Origin: Cyanobacteria bacterium SZAS LIN-3
GTDB taxonomy: Bacteria > Cyanobacteriota > Vampirovibrionia > Obscuribacterales > Obscuribacteraceae
Length of the DNA: 64,000 nucleotides
Assembly: GCA_018266215.1 (NCBI GenBank)
Contig: JAFEAV010000019.1
Span: 1-64,000 of the forward strand
Direction of reading: 5' to 3'
This document shows positions 16,840 through 26,511 of the stretch, in pieces. Position 1 is the first letter of the stretch. Every line of letters begins with the position of its first letter. A model generated the notes under the pieces. The model had not been told where the DNA came from and made no database searches. It saw only the letters and a list, made by a program, of their open reading frames with translations. Position numbers and translations under genes: made by a program.

Positions 16840-18236
16840 TGGATGCAATAGAAACTTCACCGCCACCAGTGCAGCACTATCGTTCGCTCAAAGCCGTAGA
16901 ATCATCTCGTGGCTACGTAGTGTTGGCCTTCGTTCTCGCCATTTTCCTTATTGGGCTGGCTCTCATTCTGGCTTTTGTGCCCTGGCAGCAGTCCATTACA
17001 GGTATAGGCAAGATCATGATTGTCTCTCCGATGGAAAGGCCTCAGAGCATCGAAGCTCAGATACCCGCACGTCTTAAAGCCTGGCACGTGCGTGACGGTC
17101 AGTCCGTTAAGAAAGGGCAGTTGATTGCCGAATTGCTTGATCTGGATCCGAAATTTTTGGACCCGCAGCAGGTAAAGCGACTCGAAGCACAGAAGCAAGC
17201 ATTGATGGGACGTCGTGCGGCGGCTCAAGCTCGAGCCCAGGCCCTGCAACGACAAGTTAGTAGCCTGAAACTTTCACAGGGGGCCGCCATACCCTCAGCA
17301 AAGGAGCGCTCCGCTCAGGCGCACGACCGCATAGAGGCCGCGGAACAGGCCGTCCAGGCGGCCAAGCAAAATGCCCTAACTACCCAGTTGAATCTGCAGC
17401 GCATAAGAGAATTGTTCGACAAAGGTGTGAGATCGAGGCGCGATCTTGAGCTGGCTGAGCTTGACCACACAAAGGCTGTTACTGATGTGGAAAGAGCCGT
17501 TGCTGCCCTCGATATTGCTCAGCGTGATAAGACTGTGGCCGTCTTCGATCAAGACAAAGTACTGGCTGATACCGAAGCTGCCATGAGTGGTATCGCTGCT
17601 GCTATAGCCTCTGCCAACGAGACCGTTGAAACAACATCCGCCGAAATCTGCAAATTAGATATCGATCTCCAGAATCTTCAGCGGCGCCTGGAGCAGCGCA
17701 AAGTCTGCGCTCCCAGCGATGGGAAAATTGTACGGCTCCTCTGTGTGGGCGCCGGCAAAACCGTTGATGCCGGAACCGTTCTGGCGGTGCTGGCTCCACA
17801 GACCGAGGATCTGGCAGCAGAGCTGACCATCAGTGATAACGACGCCCCTCTTGTTTCGGTTGGACGCCCGGTCCGCCTGCAATTTGCTGGTTGGCCGGCA
17901 TTGCAATTTGCCGGTTGGCCGTCGATAGCGGTTGGTACCTTCGGTGGCAGGGTCTCGGTTATCGATGCCAGCGATGACGGCAAAAGCTGCTTCCGAGTAA
18001 TTGTTAAGCCCGATCTGGATTTAATCGCCAGCGGGCGTGATGAACCATGGCCGTCCTCAAAGTTTTTGCGCCCCGGAACGGAGGCAAGCGGTTGGATAAT
18101 GCTGGATAACGTTCCGCTCGGCTTTGAGCTGTGGCGCCAGTTTAATGGCTTCCCTCCAACCGTAAAACCAGAGGAACTGGGCATGCACAAAGGTTCTGAT
18201 GTTGGTAAGTCCGAGACGAAGCGCAAGTCCAAGTAA
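16839..18236 (+). CDS. HlyD-type membrane fusion protein
   Basis: The 465-residue protein has a short cytoplasmic N-terminus, one membrane helix (VVLAFVLAIFLIGLALILAF), lipoyl-like halves around a long coiled coil (about 100-290), then a beta-barrel region. It bridges the inner-membrane exporter and the TolC-like channel. A LQFAGWPALQFAGWPS segment near residue 350 contains a near-exact repeat. Similar doubled FxGWPAxxFSGWP sequences are, from memory, normal in this HlyD subfamily, so it is not taken as a recent duplication. It overlaps the exporter stop by one base and precedes the TolC-like gene by 24 bp. Confidence 0.87.
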   Translation: MDAIETSPPPVQHYRSLKAVESSRGYVVLAFVLAIFLIGLALILAFVPWQQSITGIGKIMIVSPMERPQSIEAQIPARLKAWHVRDGQSVKKGQLIAELLDLDPKFLDPQQVKRLEAQKQALMGRRAAAQARAQALQRQVSSLKLSQGAAIPSAKERSAQAHDRIEAAEQAVQAAKQNALTTQLNLQRIRELFDKGVRSRRDLELAELDHTKAVTDVERAVAALDIAQRDKTVAVFDQDKVLADTEAAMSGIAAAIASANETVETTSAEICKLDIDLQNLQRRLEQRKVCAPSDGKIVRLLCVGAGKTVDAGTVLAVLAPQTEDLAAELTISDNDAPLVSVGRPVRLQFAGWPALQFAGWPSIAVGTFGGRVSVIDASDDGKSCFRVIVKPDLDLIASGRDEPWPSSKFLRPGTEASGWIMLDNVPLGFELWRQFNGFPPTVKPEELGMHKGSDVGKSETKRKSK

Positions 18237-18260
18237 AAAAACGGGAAGAAAGGTTAGAGC

Positions 18261-19832
18261 GTGCGCAAAATTGCAGGTAATCAGATTTTGCATAGTGCTG
18301 ACAGCATTTTTCTGGCTGCGCTTGTGATCATTGTCGGGTCTTTTGCAGATCCCGAGCAAGCGGTATGGGCTGCAGATCCTGTGACTTCTAAGCAATCTCC
18401 ATCAAAGTCGGTAGCCAGTAGCTCAGTACCTGTAAGACCTGACGACGACAAGGCCGCCAGTCCACCTCTGCACCTGGTGAAGCTGGGTACCAACGTGTCG
18501 GAGAATAGTATTTCATTTGAGTCGTTTATTCAGAGTGTCGATAAAAACTATCCGAAACTATTGGGTGCTGATGCTGAGCGACAGGTCGCAGGGGCCAAGC
18601 GGTTGGAGAAGGCCGGTGCCTTTGACCCGGTGCTCTCCAGCGTTAATGAGTATCTTCGTGTCCAGGATATCGTTAATCCCGGTAAAGCAAAGCAAGCCAT
18701 ACACAACGAAAGTCGCGTCGATCTGCTCAGTCGCTCGGGTATCAGGGTCTTTACTCAGTTTCGTCTAAATCCAAATGACACCAAAACGCCCTTGTTGCCC
18801 AGCGGCCGATCTGGTGAGTATTCTGCCGGCTTTACGGTACCTCTGATGCGCGGCCTGGGAATAAACGAGAAGTCAGCGGCAGAGCAACAAGCAAAACTTG
18901 GAGAACCGCTGGCAAAGCAGATTTTTAGCGGCTCACGCCTGGAAGTTTTACTTAAAGCCGCGGCTACATACTTCGACTGGGTTGGTGCTAAGGCACGTGT
19001 CGACATTGCCAACAACTTGCTCAAGCTTGCCGAGGCTCGCGTTGACCAGATCAAACTTCGGGTGCAAAACGGAGATTCTCCGGCATTAGATGTAACTGAG
19101 TCGGAGCAGGAGATTATGCGACGACAGGCAAGTTATGTAAAAGCGCAAAGAGACTACCAGAAAGCTGCGCTGCAGCTGAGCATATTTTTCTGGGATGAGA
19201 ACGGTAATCCCAGAGCTCTGCCGCCCATCTCGGATGTTCCTCCCCTCGCACCTGAACCAAGCAAAATGAGCGAAGCCGCCTGGAACGAGGGGAGGAAGCA
19301 GGCGGCTGAACGCAGACCTGAGTTGAAGAAGATTGATCTAGAGAGACAGCAGGCAAAAATTGAACTTCGCTTAGCTCAGAATATGATTTTGCCGGCTATG
19401 GATGCTTATTTTGCTCAAGGGGCCGACACCGGATTGCAGGGCATTGGTTCGGTCATGAGAGGAGGAATGACAATTTCCGCCCCTTTACGCCAACGCACTG
19501 CTCGCGGGCAGGTGCAGGCAGCTCAGCTCAAGCTGCGCAAGCTCAGTCTTGATGAGAAAGCAGAGAGGCTGCGCATTCAGACAGAAGTTGACGACATTGT
19601 TTCTGCTATTAATACCTCCGTTGAGCGCTTTGATGCTACAGCCCTGGAAGTCAAAAAAGCAAAAGTAGTCGAAGCGGGCGAACGCTTGCGGTTTGCTGCC
19701 GGCGACAGCACGCTCTTTCTAGTCAATCAAAGAGAGCGCACAACGGCTGAGGCTCAGATGCGCCTTGTAGAGACGCATGTTGATTACATGCAGGCATTGG
19801 CTGCATTCAAAGTCGTGACATGCAATCTGTAG
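18261..19832 (+). CDS. TolC-like outer-membrane channel protein
   Basis: The 523-residue protein starts at GTG 18261 (GAAAGG upstream) with a signal-type segment (FLAALVIIVGSFADPEQAVWA). It then shows the two related halves of the OEP/TolC family: long helices with heptad pattern (LLKLAEARVDQIKLRVQNGDSPALDV and the matching LEVKKAKVVEAGERLRFAAGDS) separated by barrel strands such as GEYSAGFTVPLMR. It is the third gene of the type I secretion operon. No RTX-type substrate gene lies in the operon or elsewhere in the window. Confidence 0.87.
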   Translation: MRKIAGNQILHSADSIFLAALVIIVGSFADPEQAVWAADPVTSKQSPSKSVASSSVPVRPDDDKAASPPLHLVKLGTNVSENSISFESFIQSVDKNYPKLLGADAERQVAGAKRLEKAGAFDPVLSSVNEYLRVQDIVNPGKAKQAIHNESRVDLLSRSGIRVFTQFRLNPNDTKTPLLPSGRSGEYSAGFTVPLMRGLGINEKSAAEQQAKLGEPLAKQIFSGSRLEVLLKAAATYFDWVGAKARVDIANNLLKLAEARVDQIKLRVQNGDSPALDVTESEQEIMRRQASYVKAQRDYQKAALQLSIFFWDENGNPRALPPISDVPPLAPEPSKMSEAAWNEGRKQAAERRPELKKIDLERQQAKIELRLAQNMILPAMDAYFAQGADTGLQGIGSVMRGGMTISAPLRQRTARGQVQAAQLKLRKLSLDEKAERLRIQTEVDDIVSAINTSVERFDATALEVKKAKVVEAGERLRFAAGDSTLFLVNQRERTTAEAQMRLVETHVDYMQALAAFKVVTCNL

Positions 19833-19876
19833 GGCGACCGACTCTCTGCTTTCCGGCGGCCTATGGTAGACTAATG

Positions 19877-19894
19877 CGAATATATAGACATTCG
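19877..19894. promoter_or_regulatory. Dyad in front of the ArsR-type gene
   Basis: CGAAT (19877-19881) and ATTCG (19890-19894) form an 18-bp inverted repeat over an AT-rich centre, about 33 bp upstream of ATG 19927. Its position at the presumed promoter suggests an operator, most simply for autoregulation by the ArsR-type protein. The arms are short, so chance cannot be excluded. Confidence 0.4.
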
Positions 19895-19926
19895 GATTTT
19901 TGCAAATACAAATTAAGGATGAGGCA

Positions 19927-20328
19927 ATGCCCTACCGCAGTGTCGTAAGCAGCGAACTTGCCAAGCTCTTTAATGCCTTGTCACACCCAATGCGTGTGCG
20001 TATTATCGAGGAACTGCGTAAGGAAGATATGCCGGTTGCCAAATTGGTGGAAATTTTGGCCGTCCCTCAGGCCGCTGTCTCGCAGCAGCTTTCAGTGCTA
20101 AGAAACAATCGCCTGGTGGCTGAGAGGCGTGAAGGACGCAACGTCTTCTACCATCTGCGCAATGCGCAGCTGGCAAACTGGATTATGGAAGGTGTAAGCT
20201 TCATCTCTCCGGATCCGGATGAAGTGCAAAACATGATAGTGGCAATTCAAAACGCCAAATCCGTATGGCCGTCCGAGGCGGAAAAGCCGACCAAGCCGAA
20301 GGCAAAAAAGAACAAGAAGGATGCCTGA
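19927..20328 (+). CDS. ArsR-family transcriptional regulator
   Basis: Using ATG 19927 the protein has 133 residues. It is a winged helix of the ArsR/SmtB type: ELAKLFNALSHPMRVRIIEELRKEDMPVAKLVEIL, recognition helix AVPQAAVSQQLSVLRNNRLV, and wing REGRNVFYHLRN. No cysteine metal-binding pair is present in the recognition region, so it is probably not a classical As or Cd sensor. The C-terminal tail is lysine-rich. The frame extends to TTG 19900, but AAGGATGAGG favours the ATG. It converges with the next gene with a gap of nine bases. Confidence 0.85.
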   Translation: MPYRSVVSSELAKLFNALSHPMRVRIIEELRKEDMPVAKLVEILAVPQAAVSQQLSVLRNNRLVAERREGRNVFYHLRNAQLANWIMEGVSFISPDPDEVQNMIVAIQNAKSVWPSEAEKPTKPKAKKNKKDA

Positions 20329-20337
20329 AGTCTTCTA

Positions 20338-20871
20338 TTACTCCAGGGCAGGATCCTTGCGATCTATGATCATGCCTTTGTTCTCCACAGTCTGGGTTTG
20401 TTGAATTATCTGCGGCTCGATCACTTTTCGCACATGGGTGACGGCAATAGTTCTCGGGGCGACATAGGCACGGGCGACCACGTGGTGACGCTTTCTGGCT
20501 ACATAGTGTCTCTTGCGTGTGACGTGCCGCGCGACCGTCGTTTTTCTAACCGCCGCTTTTGAAGTCGTCACCTGCTCTTCCACTACTTTTGGTGAAACGG
20601 CTGTCGTTGTGGTGGTGACTTCGCTGGTTGGCACGGCCACAGTTTCATGACGTTCCATAATCATAGGAGCCGTCGATGTCTGGGTATTACCATCGCTACC
20701 GGTGACGCTTTTAGTCTGTGTGACCACCGGCTTCATGTAACTGTCCAGCACGACCGGCTGGGAGGACGGTGGTGCCACTGTCGTAGTAGTTGTAACTTGA
20801 TCGGCATGGACAGCAAGCATACCCGCAAAAGCAAGGGCAGCCGCCAGTGTGCCGGGCAGCAATTTATTCAT
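20338..20871 (-). CDS. Secreted Thr-rich basic protein
   Basis: A 177-residue protein with a clear signal peptide (LLPGTLAAALAFAGMLAVHA) and a mature part dominated by Thr/Val runs (VTTTTTV, EVTTTTTAV). A block rich in Arg, Lys and His follows (VTRKRHYVARKRHHVVARAY). No cysteine or known domain is present. The composition suggests a disordered envelope protein, perhaps one that binds anionic polymers, but this is only inferred from composition. ATG 20871 was chosen because it gives the complete signal peptide. Confidence 0.65.
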   Translation of the reverse strand: MNKLLPGTLAAALAFAGMLAVHADQVTTTTTVAPPSSQPVVLDSYMKPVVTQTKSVTGSDGNTQTSTAPMIMERHETVAVPTSEVTTTTTAVSPKVVEEQVTTSKAAVRKTTVARHVTRKRHYVARKRHHVVARAYVAPRTIAVTHVRKVIEPQIIQQTQTVENKGMIIDRKDPALE

Positions 20872-20955
20872 GTCTCAATCCTCTTATAGGCAAGCGGTCG
20901 GTAAATGTACCGATCCAGTGATGTCGACGGTACCTATTAGCGCTAGTTCCTTCTC

Positions 20956-23499
20956 TTATTTTGCGGCGTTAATGCGCGCCGCCAGATAAGGTGCGGTGCG
21001 GCTTGCCTTGCTGCTCGCCACTTTTTGCGGTGTGCCATCGGCAACAACTTTGCCGCCGTCGGCGCCCGCCCCGGGACCCAGATCAATCACCCAGTCGGCC
21101 GCCGAAACTATATCCATGTCGTGTTCCACGATAATTACAGTGTTGCCTGCGTCGACCAGGCTGTGCAATTGCAGCATCAGTTTTTTGACATCGGCCGGAT
21201 GCAGACCCGTGGAGGGCTCGTCCAGCAGATAGAGGGTGTCGCCACGCTGTTCTCTCTGTAGCTCGGTAGCCAGCCGTATGCGCTGGGCTTCTCCTCCGGA
21301 AAGCTCGGTGGCCGGTTGTCCCAGTCTCAGATAACCCAAACCTACTTGTTTGAGAGAAGCCAGGGCTCGCACTACTGCGGGTATTTCGGTAAAAAACTCC
21401 GCGGCGGAGTCGACTGTCATGTCCAGCACCTGGGCTATGTTTTTTTCGCGATAAAGTACCTGGAGCGTTTCCTGGTTGTACCTGGCACCATGACAGGTGC
21501 CACAGGGCGTATAGACGCTGGGCAAAAACATCAACTCTACCGAGACAAAGCCTTCGCCCTCGCAGACGGCGCAGCGGCCGCCGTTGACATTAAATGAGAA
21601 GCGTCCGGCGTTGTAGCCATGTTTCTTTGCGTCAGCGGTGGCGGCAAAGGTCTTGCGCACATGATCAAAAAGTCCCGTGTAAGTGGCAAGATTGGATCGC
21701 GGCGTACGACCGATTGGTCTTTGATCAACGCTCACCAGGCGCTTGATAGCGTTCAGTCCTTCGATGGAGGCAACGGTAGCAGCCTCATCAGGTGTGGCCT
21801 CATTGACTTCGCTCAAAGGAGAGTTGCTTTCGGGCTCATCACCGTCTTCACTTTCTTCCAGCTTTGCCCCAAGAGTTTCGCGAACCGTATCAGTCAGTAC
21901 CTGCGTTACCAGTGTGGATTTGCCTGATCCCGAGACACCGGTGACGGCTGTGAGTCTGCTGATGGGGAACTTCACGGTCAGGTCATTTAAGTTATGTCTG
22001 GTCACGCCACTGAGTGTGAGCCAGTCTTTCGCTGCCGGCCGGGCCTCATGTGTGTCGCCGCCACTGTCGGAGGCAAACAAAAATGGAGCTGTTATTGATT
22101 TTTTGTTTCCCTCCAGTCCGGCGACCGGACCGCTGTAAATCAGTGAGCCGCCGCCTTCTCCTGCTTGCGGACCAATGTCCACCAGCCAGTCCGCGCGACG
22201 CACAAGGTCCATTTCATGCTCGACTACAAAGAGTGAATTGCCCACGTCGCGAAGCTTGAGCAGCATGTCCAGCAGCGCTTCGGCATCAGCCGGATGCAGA
22301 CCTGCCGATGGTTCGTCCAGTACATAGACGACGCCGAACAGACCTGACTTGAGCTGCGTCGTCAGGCGCAGTCTTTGCAGTTCACCTGCTGAAAGGCTGG
22401 GTGTGGACCTGTCGAGGGCGAGATAATCGAGACCAAGACGGGAGAGCAGACCAATGCGATCAAGCAGGTCTTCGACTATTAATCGAGCCACTTCGCTGTC
22501 TTTGAGTTCACCCGCCTGAGCAAGGACTTTCGCCATTTGTCGGAAGGGCATATGACTGAGCTCGGCGATGTCACGGCCGCCAAATGTGACGGACAGAGCC
22601 GCTTTTTGCAGGCGCTTGCCACCGCATTCACCGCAGGGCGATGCCTCCATATATTGGGCAACTCGCTTGCGCAGCGTCGCACTGCCGGTAGTGCCAAATG
22701 TGTGGCGCACGTAGACGGCAGCACTCTGATAGGTACCCTGATAGGGTCTTTGAATGCGGTGCGCCTCGCGGATGGCGTGTACGGTTACGACCGGCTTTTC
22801 TTCGGTAAATAGTATCCAGTCGCGGTCTTTTTGCGGCAGATCCTTCCAGGGCTTGTCCACGTCGTAGCCCAGAACATTGAGTATGTCGATATAGTTTTTG
22901 CCCTGCCATGCGCCCGGCCAGGCCGCCACAGCCCGCTCCCTGATTGACAGCTCCGGGTTTGGTACGAGCGAGCTTTCGGTAACGGTGTGGACTATGCCAA
23001 TACCGTGGCAGGCAGTACAGGCACCGCTGACGGTATTGGGTGAAAAGGCGTCGGAGTCGAGTCGACCGCTAAAACCTTTGGGGTAGGTGCCTGCTCTCGA
23101 ATAGAGCATGCGCAAGGAATTGGACAGGCGGGTGAGCGTGCCTACCGAGGAGCGCGTCGTTGGCTCTCCCCGCCGCTGTTGCAGGGCAACGGCCGGCGGC
23201 AGTCCGCGAATGTCACCAACCTTGGGCGCCGGAAGCTGCGCCATCAGCCGCCTGGCATAGGGTGCTATGGACTCAAAGTATCGTCTTTGCGCCTCGGCAA
23301 AGATAGTGCCAAAGGCCAGGGATGATTTACCCGAGCCTGAGACTCCCGTGAACGCAACAAAGGCGTTGCGCGGGATGTCCAGGTCGATGCCACGCAGATT
23401 GTTCTGCCTGGCGCCGCGGACTTCCACAAAGCCGTGCTCAAACGTTTTCAATTTTGGCTTCCGTCGCGCCGCCCGTTTTTTCTTCTCTGGTGGCAACAT
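20956..23499 (-). CDS. UvrA-like ABC ATPase lacking the UvrB-binding domain
   Basis: The 847-residue protein has the duplicated UvrA ATPase core: Walker A loops GVSGSGKSSLAFGT and GVSGSGKSTLVTQV, signatures LSAGELQRLRL and LSGGEAQRIRL, and zinc modules CTACHGIG, CGECGGKRL, CAVCEGEGF and CGTCHGARY. Bacterial UvrA is about 940 residues. Here the chain runs straight from LRMLYSRAG to the first zinc finger, omitting the segment that binds UvrB. This is the UvrA2/DrrC-type layout linked to DNA-damage tolerance or drug resistance. The 5' end overlaps the OPT gene by 62 bp from ATG 23499; a TTG near 23451 would cut this to about 14 bp. Confidence 0.85.
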   Translation of the reverse strand: MLPPEKKKRAARRKPKLKTFEHGFVEVRGARQNNLRGIDLDIPRNAFVAFTGVSGSGKSSLAFGTIFAEAQRRYFESIAPYARRLMAQLPAPKVGDIRGLPPAVALQQRRGEPTTRSSVGTLTRLSNSLRMLYSRAGTYPKGFSGRLDSDAFSPNTVSGACTACHGIGIVHTVTESSLVPNPELSIRERAVAAWPGAWQGKNYIDILNVLGYDVDKPWKDLPQKDRDWILFTEEKPVVTVHAIREAHRIQRPYQGTYQSAAVYVRHTFGTTGSATLRKRVAQYMEASPCGECGGKRLQKAALSVTFGGRDIAELSHMPFRQMAKVLAQAGELKDSEVARLIVEDLLDRIGLLSRLGLDYLALDRSTPSLSAGELQRLRLTTQLKSGLFGVVYVLDEPSAGLHPADAEALLDMLLKLRDVGNSLFVVEHEMDLVRRADWLVDIGPQAGEGGGSLIYSGPVAGLEGNKKSITAPFLFASDSGGDTHEARPAAKDWLTLSGVTRHNLNDLTVKFPISRLTAVTGVSGSGKSTLVTQVLTDTVRETLGAKLEESEDGDEPESNSPLSEVNEATPDEAATVASIEGLNAIKRLVSVDQRPIGRTPRSNLATYTGLFDHVRKTFAATADAKKHGYNAGRFSFNVNGGRCAVCEGEGFVSVELMFLPSVYTPCGTCHGARYNQETLQVLYREKNIAQVLDMTVDSAAEFFTEIPAVVRALASLKQVGLGYLRLGQPATELSGGEAQRIRLATELQREQRGDTLYLLDEPSTGLHPADVKKLMLQLHSLVDAGNTVIIVEHDMDIVSAADWVIDLGPGAGADGGKVVADGTPQKVASSKASRTAPYLAARINAAK

Positions 23500-25555
23500 G
23501 ATAGAGCGTGAGCGCCATGACGGTGAAGAAAAATACGCCCAGCAGTTGGTAGCCCTTTTCGCCGAGGGCGCTGGTTATGGCATGTTCCATACTGATTGCG
23601 CGCATGGCATTGTCAATGCTCTCCGGTATGGAAAGCAGCGCCACGATGACCCCAGCCAGTGCGCCACCAGCGACGAGCCCTGTAGCAAACAGACTGCCGC
23701 TGCCAAGCTCATCGTCGTCGGCTTTCTTACCTTTGCGCCAGCCGTGGACTTCAACCATCTTCTTAATCAGGCCGCCGACAAATATAGGCAGCGTTGTGGA
23801 GAGAGGCAGGTAGGCACCAACGGCAAAGTTGAGTGCGTTGACGCCGCACAGTTCCATTGTCAGCGCCAGGAAAACACCGACCAGGACGAAATTCCAATCC
23901 AGGTTAAAGGAGAGCATGCCTTTGATCAGGGTGGCCATCAGCGTCCCCTGAGGAGCGGGATATTTGTCGCTGCCGATAGCGTGGACCACACCCTTTGAAA
24001 TCATCTCCTGGGTGGGATGATCGAGGGTGCTCACAGTCAGGCCGATAACCAGGGCCGCCACGACCGCACCGATGAAAAGTGAGAGCTGCTGATAACGTGG
24101 TGTCGCTCCGATGATGTAACCGGTCTTCAGGTCCTGCGAAGTGGCGCCACCATTGGCAGCGGCAATACAAACGATACCGCCGACGACAAGCACCAGGGGC
24201 TCATAGACTTTGCCGGTTAAATGAAAGGCGATGAAGACCAGCGATGTGGCCATCAAGGTGGCGATGGTCATGCCTGATACCGGATTGGAGCTCGATCCGA
24301 TCAAGCCGACGATGCGACTGGATACGGTGACAAAGAAAAATCCGAAGGCAACGACAAGTACGCCGATCAAGCCCTTCTGTAAAAATCCGTCCCCGGGTAT
24401 TTGCGGCATTAAGGTGATGAGAAGCATCAGTATGATCGAACCGATCAGCACCACATTTATTGAAAGGTCATTTTCGGTGCGCAGGCGACTGACGCTAGCT
24501 TTGTCCTTGAAGGCACCAAGGCTTTCTTTAAAAGAAGTGACGATTGTGGGAATGGTTTTAATCAGCGTCATGAAACCGCCGGCCGCCACTGCGCCCGCTC
24601 CAATCTGGCGGATGTAGGCGCGGTAAACGGCGTCGGCTGCGTTGGCAAAGGTATGAGTAGCAGGATCCCAGCCACCGGGGCCGCCGGCGGTCGTCAGGCT
24701 GGCCAGATTACCGAGCTTGACCAGCTGGGCAGCAATTGTATCCATTGGCACGATGGCAACTAGAAGTGGAATAAGTCCGAGCCAGGCCAGAACTCCACCG
24801 GCCACCAGTACGCCGGCAATGCGGAAGCCGACGATATAACCCACACCCATATATTCGGGGGTGATATCACCATTCAATGTGGCCGAGGGCAAAAACTTGT
24901 TCGTCTGCTGGGTGACAAAAGTGGGTGTCTCTGCAATAACTCGCAGGACGTGTTGAAGAAAGGCATAAATCATGGCAAAGCCAAGACCCATGTAAGCAGT
25001 TTTGGCAAATTCGCCGCCCTTTTCACCGGCGATCAAAACCGAGGCACAGGCGGTGCCTTCCGGGTAGGGCAGCTTGCCGTGCTCTTTGACAATCAAGGAT
25101 CGGCGCAGCGGGATCATCATCAGGGTGCCGAGCACGCCGCCCAGTACAGCCAGGATAAAGATCGAGAGATAGTTGAAATAAGGTGCACCCACACTTTCTC
25201 CGCCCACCGTCGCAAGCGACAGGAAGAGAAATCCGGGCAGGGTGAAAACGACGCCCGAGGCGATAGACTCGCCGGCCGAGGCCGTGGTCTGGATAATGTT
25301 GTTTTCAAGAATTGTTGTCTTAAGAAATTTGCGCCCGATGGAAATGGCCAGCACCGCCACCGGTATGGAGGCAGATACTGTCAGACCGGCTTTGAGCGCA
25401 AGATAGACAGAGGCTGCACCAAACAATATGCCGAACATTGAGCCGAGCACTACAGCCTTGACCGTAAACTCTTTGACGTTTTCCTCCGCCGCGATGTACG
25501 GTTTGAAGTCAATATCTCTGGACTCGTCGGCCAGGACGTTGTCGTTTGCATTCAT
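23438..25555 (-). CDS. OPT-family oligopeptide transporter
   Basis: A 705-residue polytopic protein with about 15 hydrophobic helices. It begins with a soluble N-terminus and the family stretch TVKAVVLGSMFGILFGAASVYLALKAGLTVSASIPVAV. Also present are PLRRSLIVKEHGKLPYPEGTACASVL and NPVSGMTIATL, which are typical of bacterial OPT proteins that import small peptides or metal chelates with protons. There is a long charged cytoplasmic loop (KESLGAFKDKASVSRLRTEND). It is transcribed ahead of the UvrA-like gene, and the coding overlap implies one mRNA. Confidence 0.9.
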   Translation of the reverse strand: MNANDNVLADESRDIDFKPYIAAEENVKEFTVKAVVLGSMFGILFGAASVYLALKAGLTVSASIPVAVLAISIGRKFLKTTILENNIIQTTASAGESIASGVVFTLPGFLFLSLATVGGESVGAPYFNYLSIFILAVLGGVLGTLMMIPLRRSLIVKEHGKLPYPEGTACASVLIAGEKGGEFAKTAYMGLGFAMIYAFLQHVLRVIAETPTFVTQQTNKFLPSATLNGDITPEYMGVGYIVGFRIAGVLVAGGVLAWLGLIPLLVAIVPMDTIAAQLVKLGNLASLTTAGGPGGWDPATHTFANAADAVYRAYIRQIGAGAVAAGGFMTLIKTIPTIVTSFKESLGAFKDKASVSRLRTENDLSINVVLIGSIILMLLITLMPQIPGDGFLQKGLIGVLVVAFGFFFVTVSSRIVGLIGSSSNPVSGMTIATLMATSLVFIAFHLTGKVYEPLVLVVGGIVCIAAANGGATSQDLKTGYIIGATPRYQQLSLFIGAVVAALVIGLTVSTLDHPTQEMISKGVVHAIGSDKYPAPQGTLMATLIKGMLSFNLDWNFVLVGVFLALTMELCGVNALNFAVGAYLPLSTTLPIFVGGLIKKMVEVHGWRKGKKADDDELGSGSLFATGLVAGGALAGVIVALLSIPESIDNAMRAISMEHAITSALGEKGYQLLGVFFFTVMALTLYHVATREEKTGGATEAKIENV

Positions 25556-25651
25556 ATATAAGCCGCCAGGGTTTCTATGGGCCTTTGATCATAGCGGATA
25601 GGGCAGGCGCTACTATAGGTATGCCTGCCCTCCCAAGGTAAAAATTGCCTC

Positions 25652-26488
25652 TTGCAAACCCTGGTATCCATTTTCTGCTGCCTATTCCTGCTAGCGATGC
25701 CGCCGGCCGTCGGCCAGAGTTCCAAGCCGTCGTCGTCTGGTCCCGACTCGGAAGCGGCCGTAGAAGCGGCGCACGCTCACAGAGGTCTCAAATATTGCCA
25801 GGACCACCGCGTAGAAGAGGCGGTGGCCGAGTTTGATAAATGCAAACATCTTGACCGACTCGATGACGTAAGTCTGATTGAAGTGATCCGGGCTTATACG
25901 GAAGCGGAAGAACACGACAGAATGTTGCCTCTGGCGAACTTGCTGGTCGAACGCCAGCAGAAATCTAAGACTCCCGTGCCGGACCGCCTGCGTATGCGTG
26001 CTTTTCACTGTCGGGCAAATTGTAATTCTGCCTTACACCGATACAATCAAGCCGGTGCGGATTTTAAGATGACTGCCCTCTTAGAGAAAGATGATAAGGG
26101 CTTTGTTGCGCAGAGATTTGACGATGCCGGTAGTAACTACCGCCTGGCCAAGAATTATGCTAAGGCCATTGAGTGCCTTAATTTAGCTCGGGGAGTTGAT
26201 CCCAGGAATCCTTTTGTGTTCTTCCATCTTGCTCAAGTCTATGACGATCAGGGTCAGTGGACTGAAGGATTGCCGCTCCTGACCCGGGCGATTGACATTT
26301 GTATCCAGCAGCGCAAGCGTGAACCGGAAGCCTATAGCTTCGTCATTATCGCCTCACTAAAGGAACGCATAACTTGTTTGGAAAAACTGGGCAAGTATGC
26401 AAAAGCTGCCGAGGACAAAAAATATCTCGGTTCAATTAATGCCGGGTGGAATGACACTCTATTTGGTGGCAGAGAAAAGGTGAAGTAA
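25652..26488 (+). CDS. Secreted TPR-like protein
   Basis: The best start is TTG 25652, giving 278 residues with a signal-type N-terminus (LVSIFCCLFLLAMPPAVG). Helical repeats in TPR style follow from about residue 40 (HRGLKYCQDHRVEEAVAEFDKCKHL, NYRLAKNYAKAIECLNLARGVDPRNPFVFFHLAQVYDDQGQW). It probably acts as a periplasmic adaptor. The AAGG upstream is about 13 bases from the TTG, which is long, so the start is uncertain. It converges with the response regulator. Confidence 0.7.
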   Translation: MQTLVSIFCCLFLLAMPPAVGQSSKPSSSGPDSEAAVEAAHAHRGLKYCQDHRVEEAVAEFDKCKHLDRLDDVSLIEVIRAYTEAEEHDRMLPLANLLVERQQKSKTPVPDRLRMRAFHCRANCNSALHRYNQAGADFKMTALLEKDDKGFVAQRFDDAGSNYRLAKNYAKAIECLNLARGVDPRNPFVFFHLAQVYDDQGQWTEGLPLLTRAIDICIQQRKREPEAYSFVIIASLKERITCLEKLGKYAKAAEDKKYLGSINAGWNDTLFGGREKVK

Positions 26489-26511
26489 GGGGCGTAGGGG
26501 TATTCGCTGCA

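Noticed and set aside
17878..17925. Near-exact 21-bp tandem duplication in the membrane fusion protein gene
   Set aside because: The doubled FAGWPA motif is, from memory, a conserved feature of this HlyD subfamily, so it is unlikely to be a recent event.
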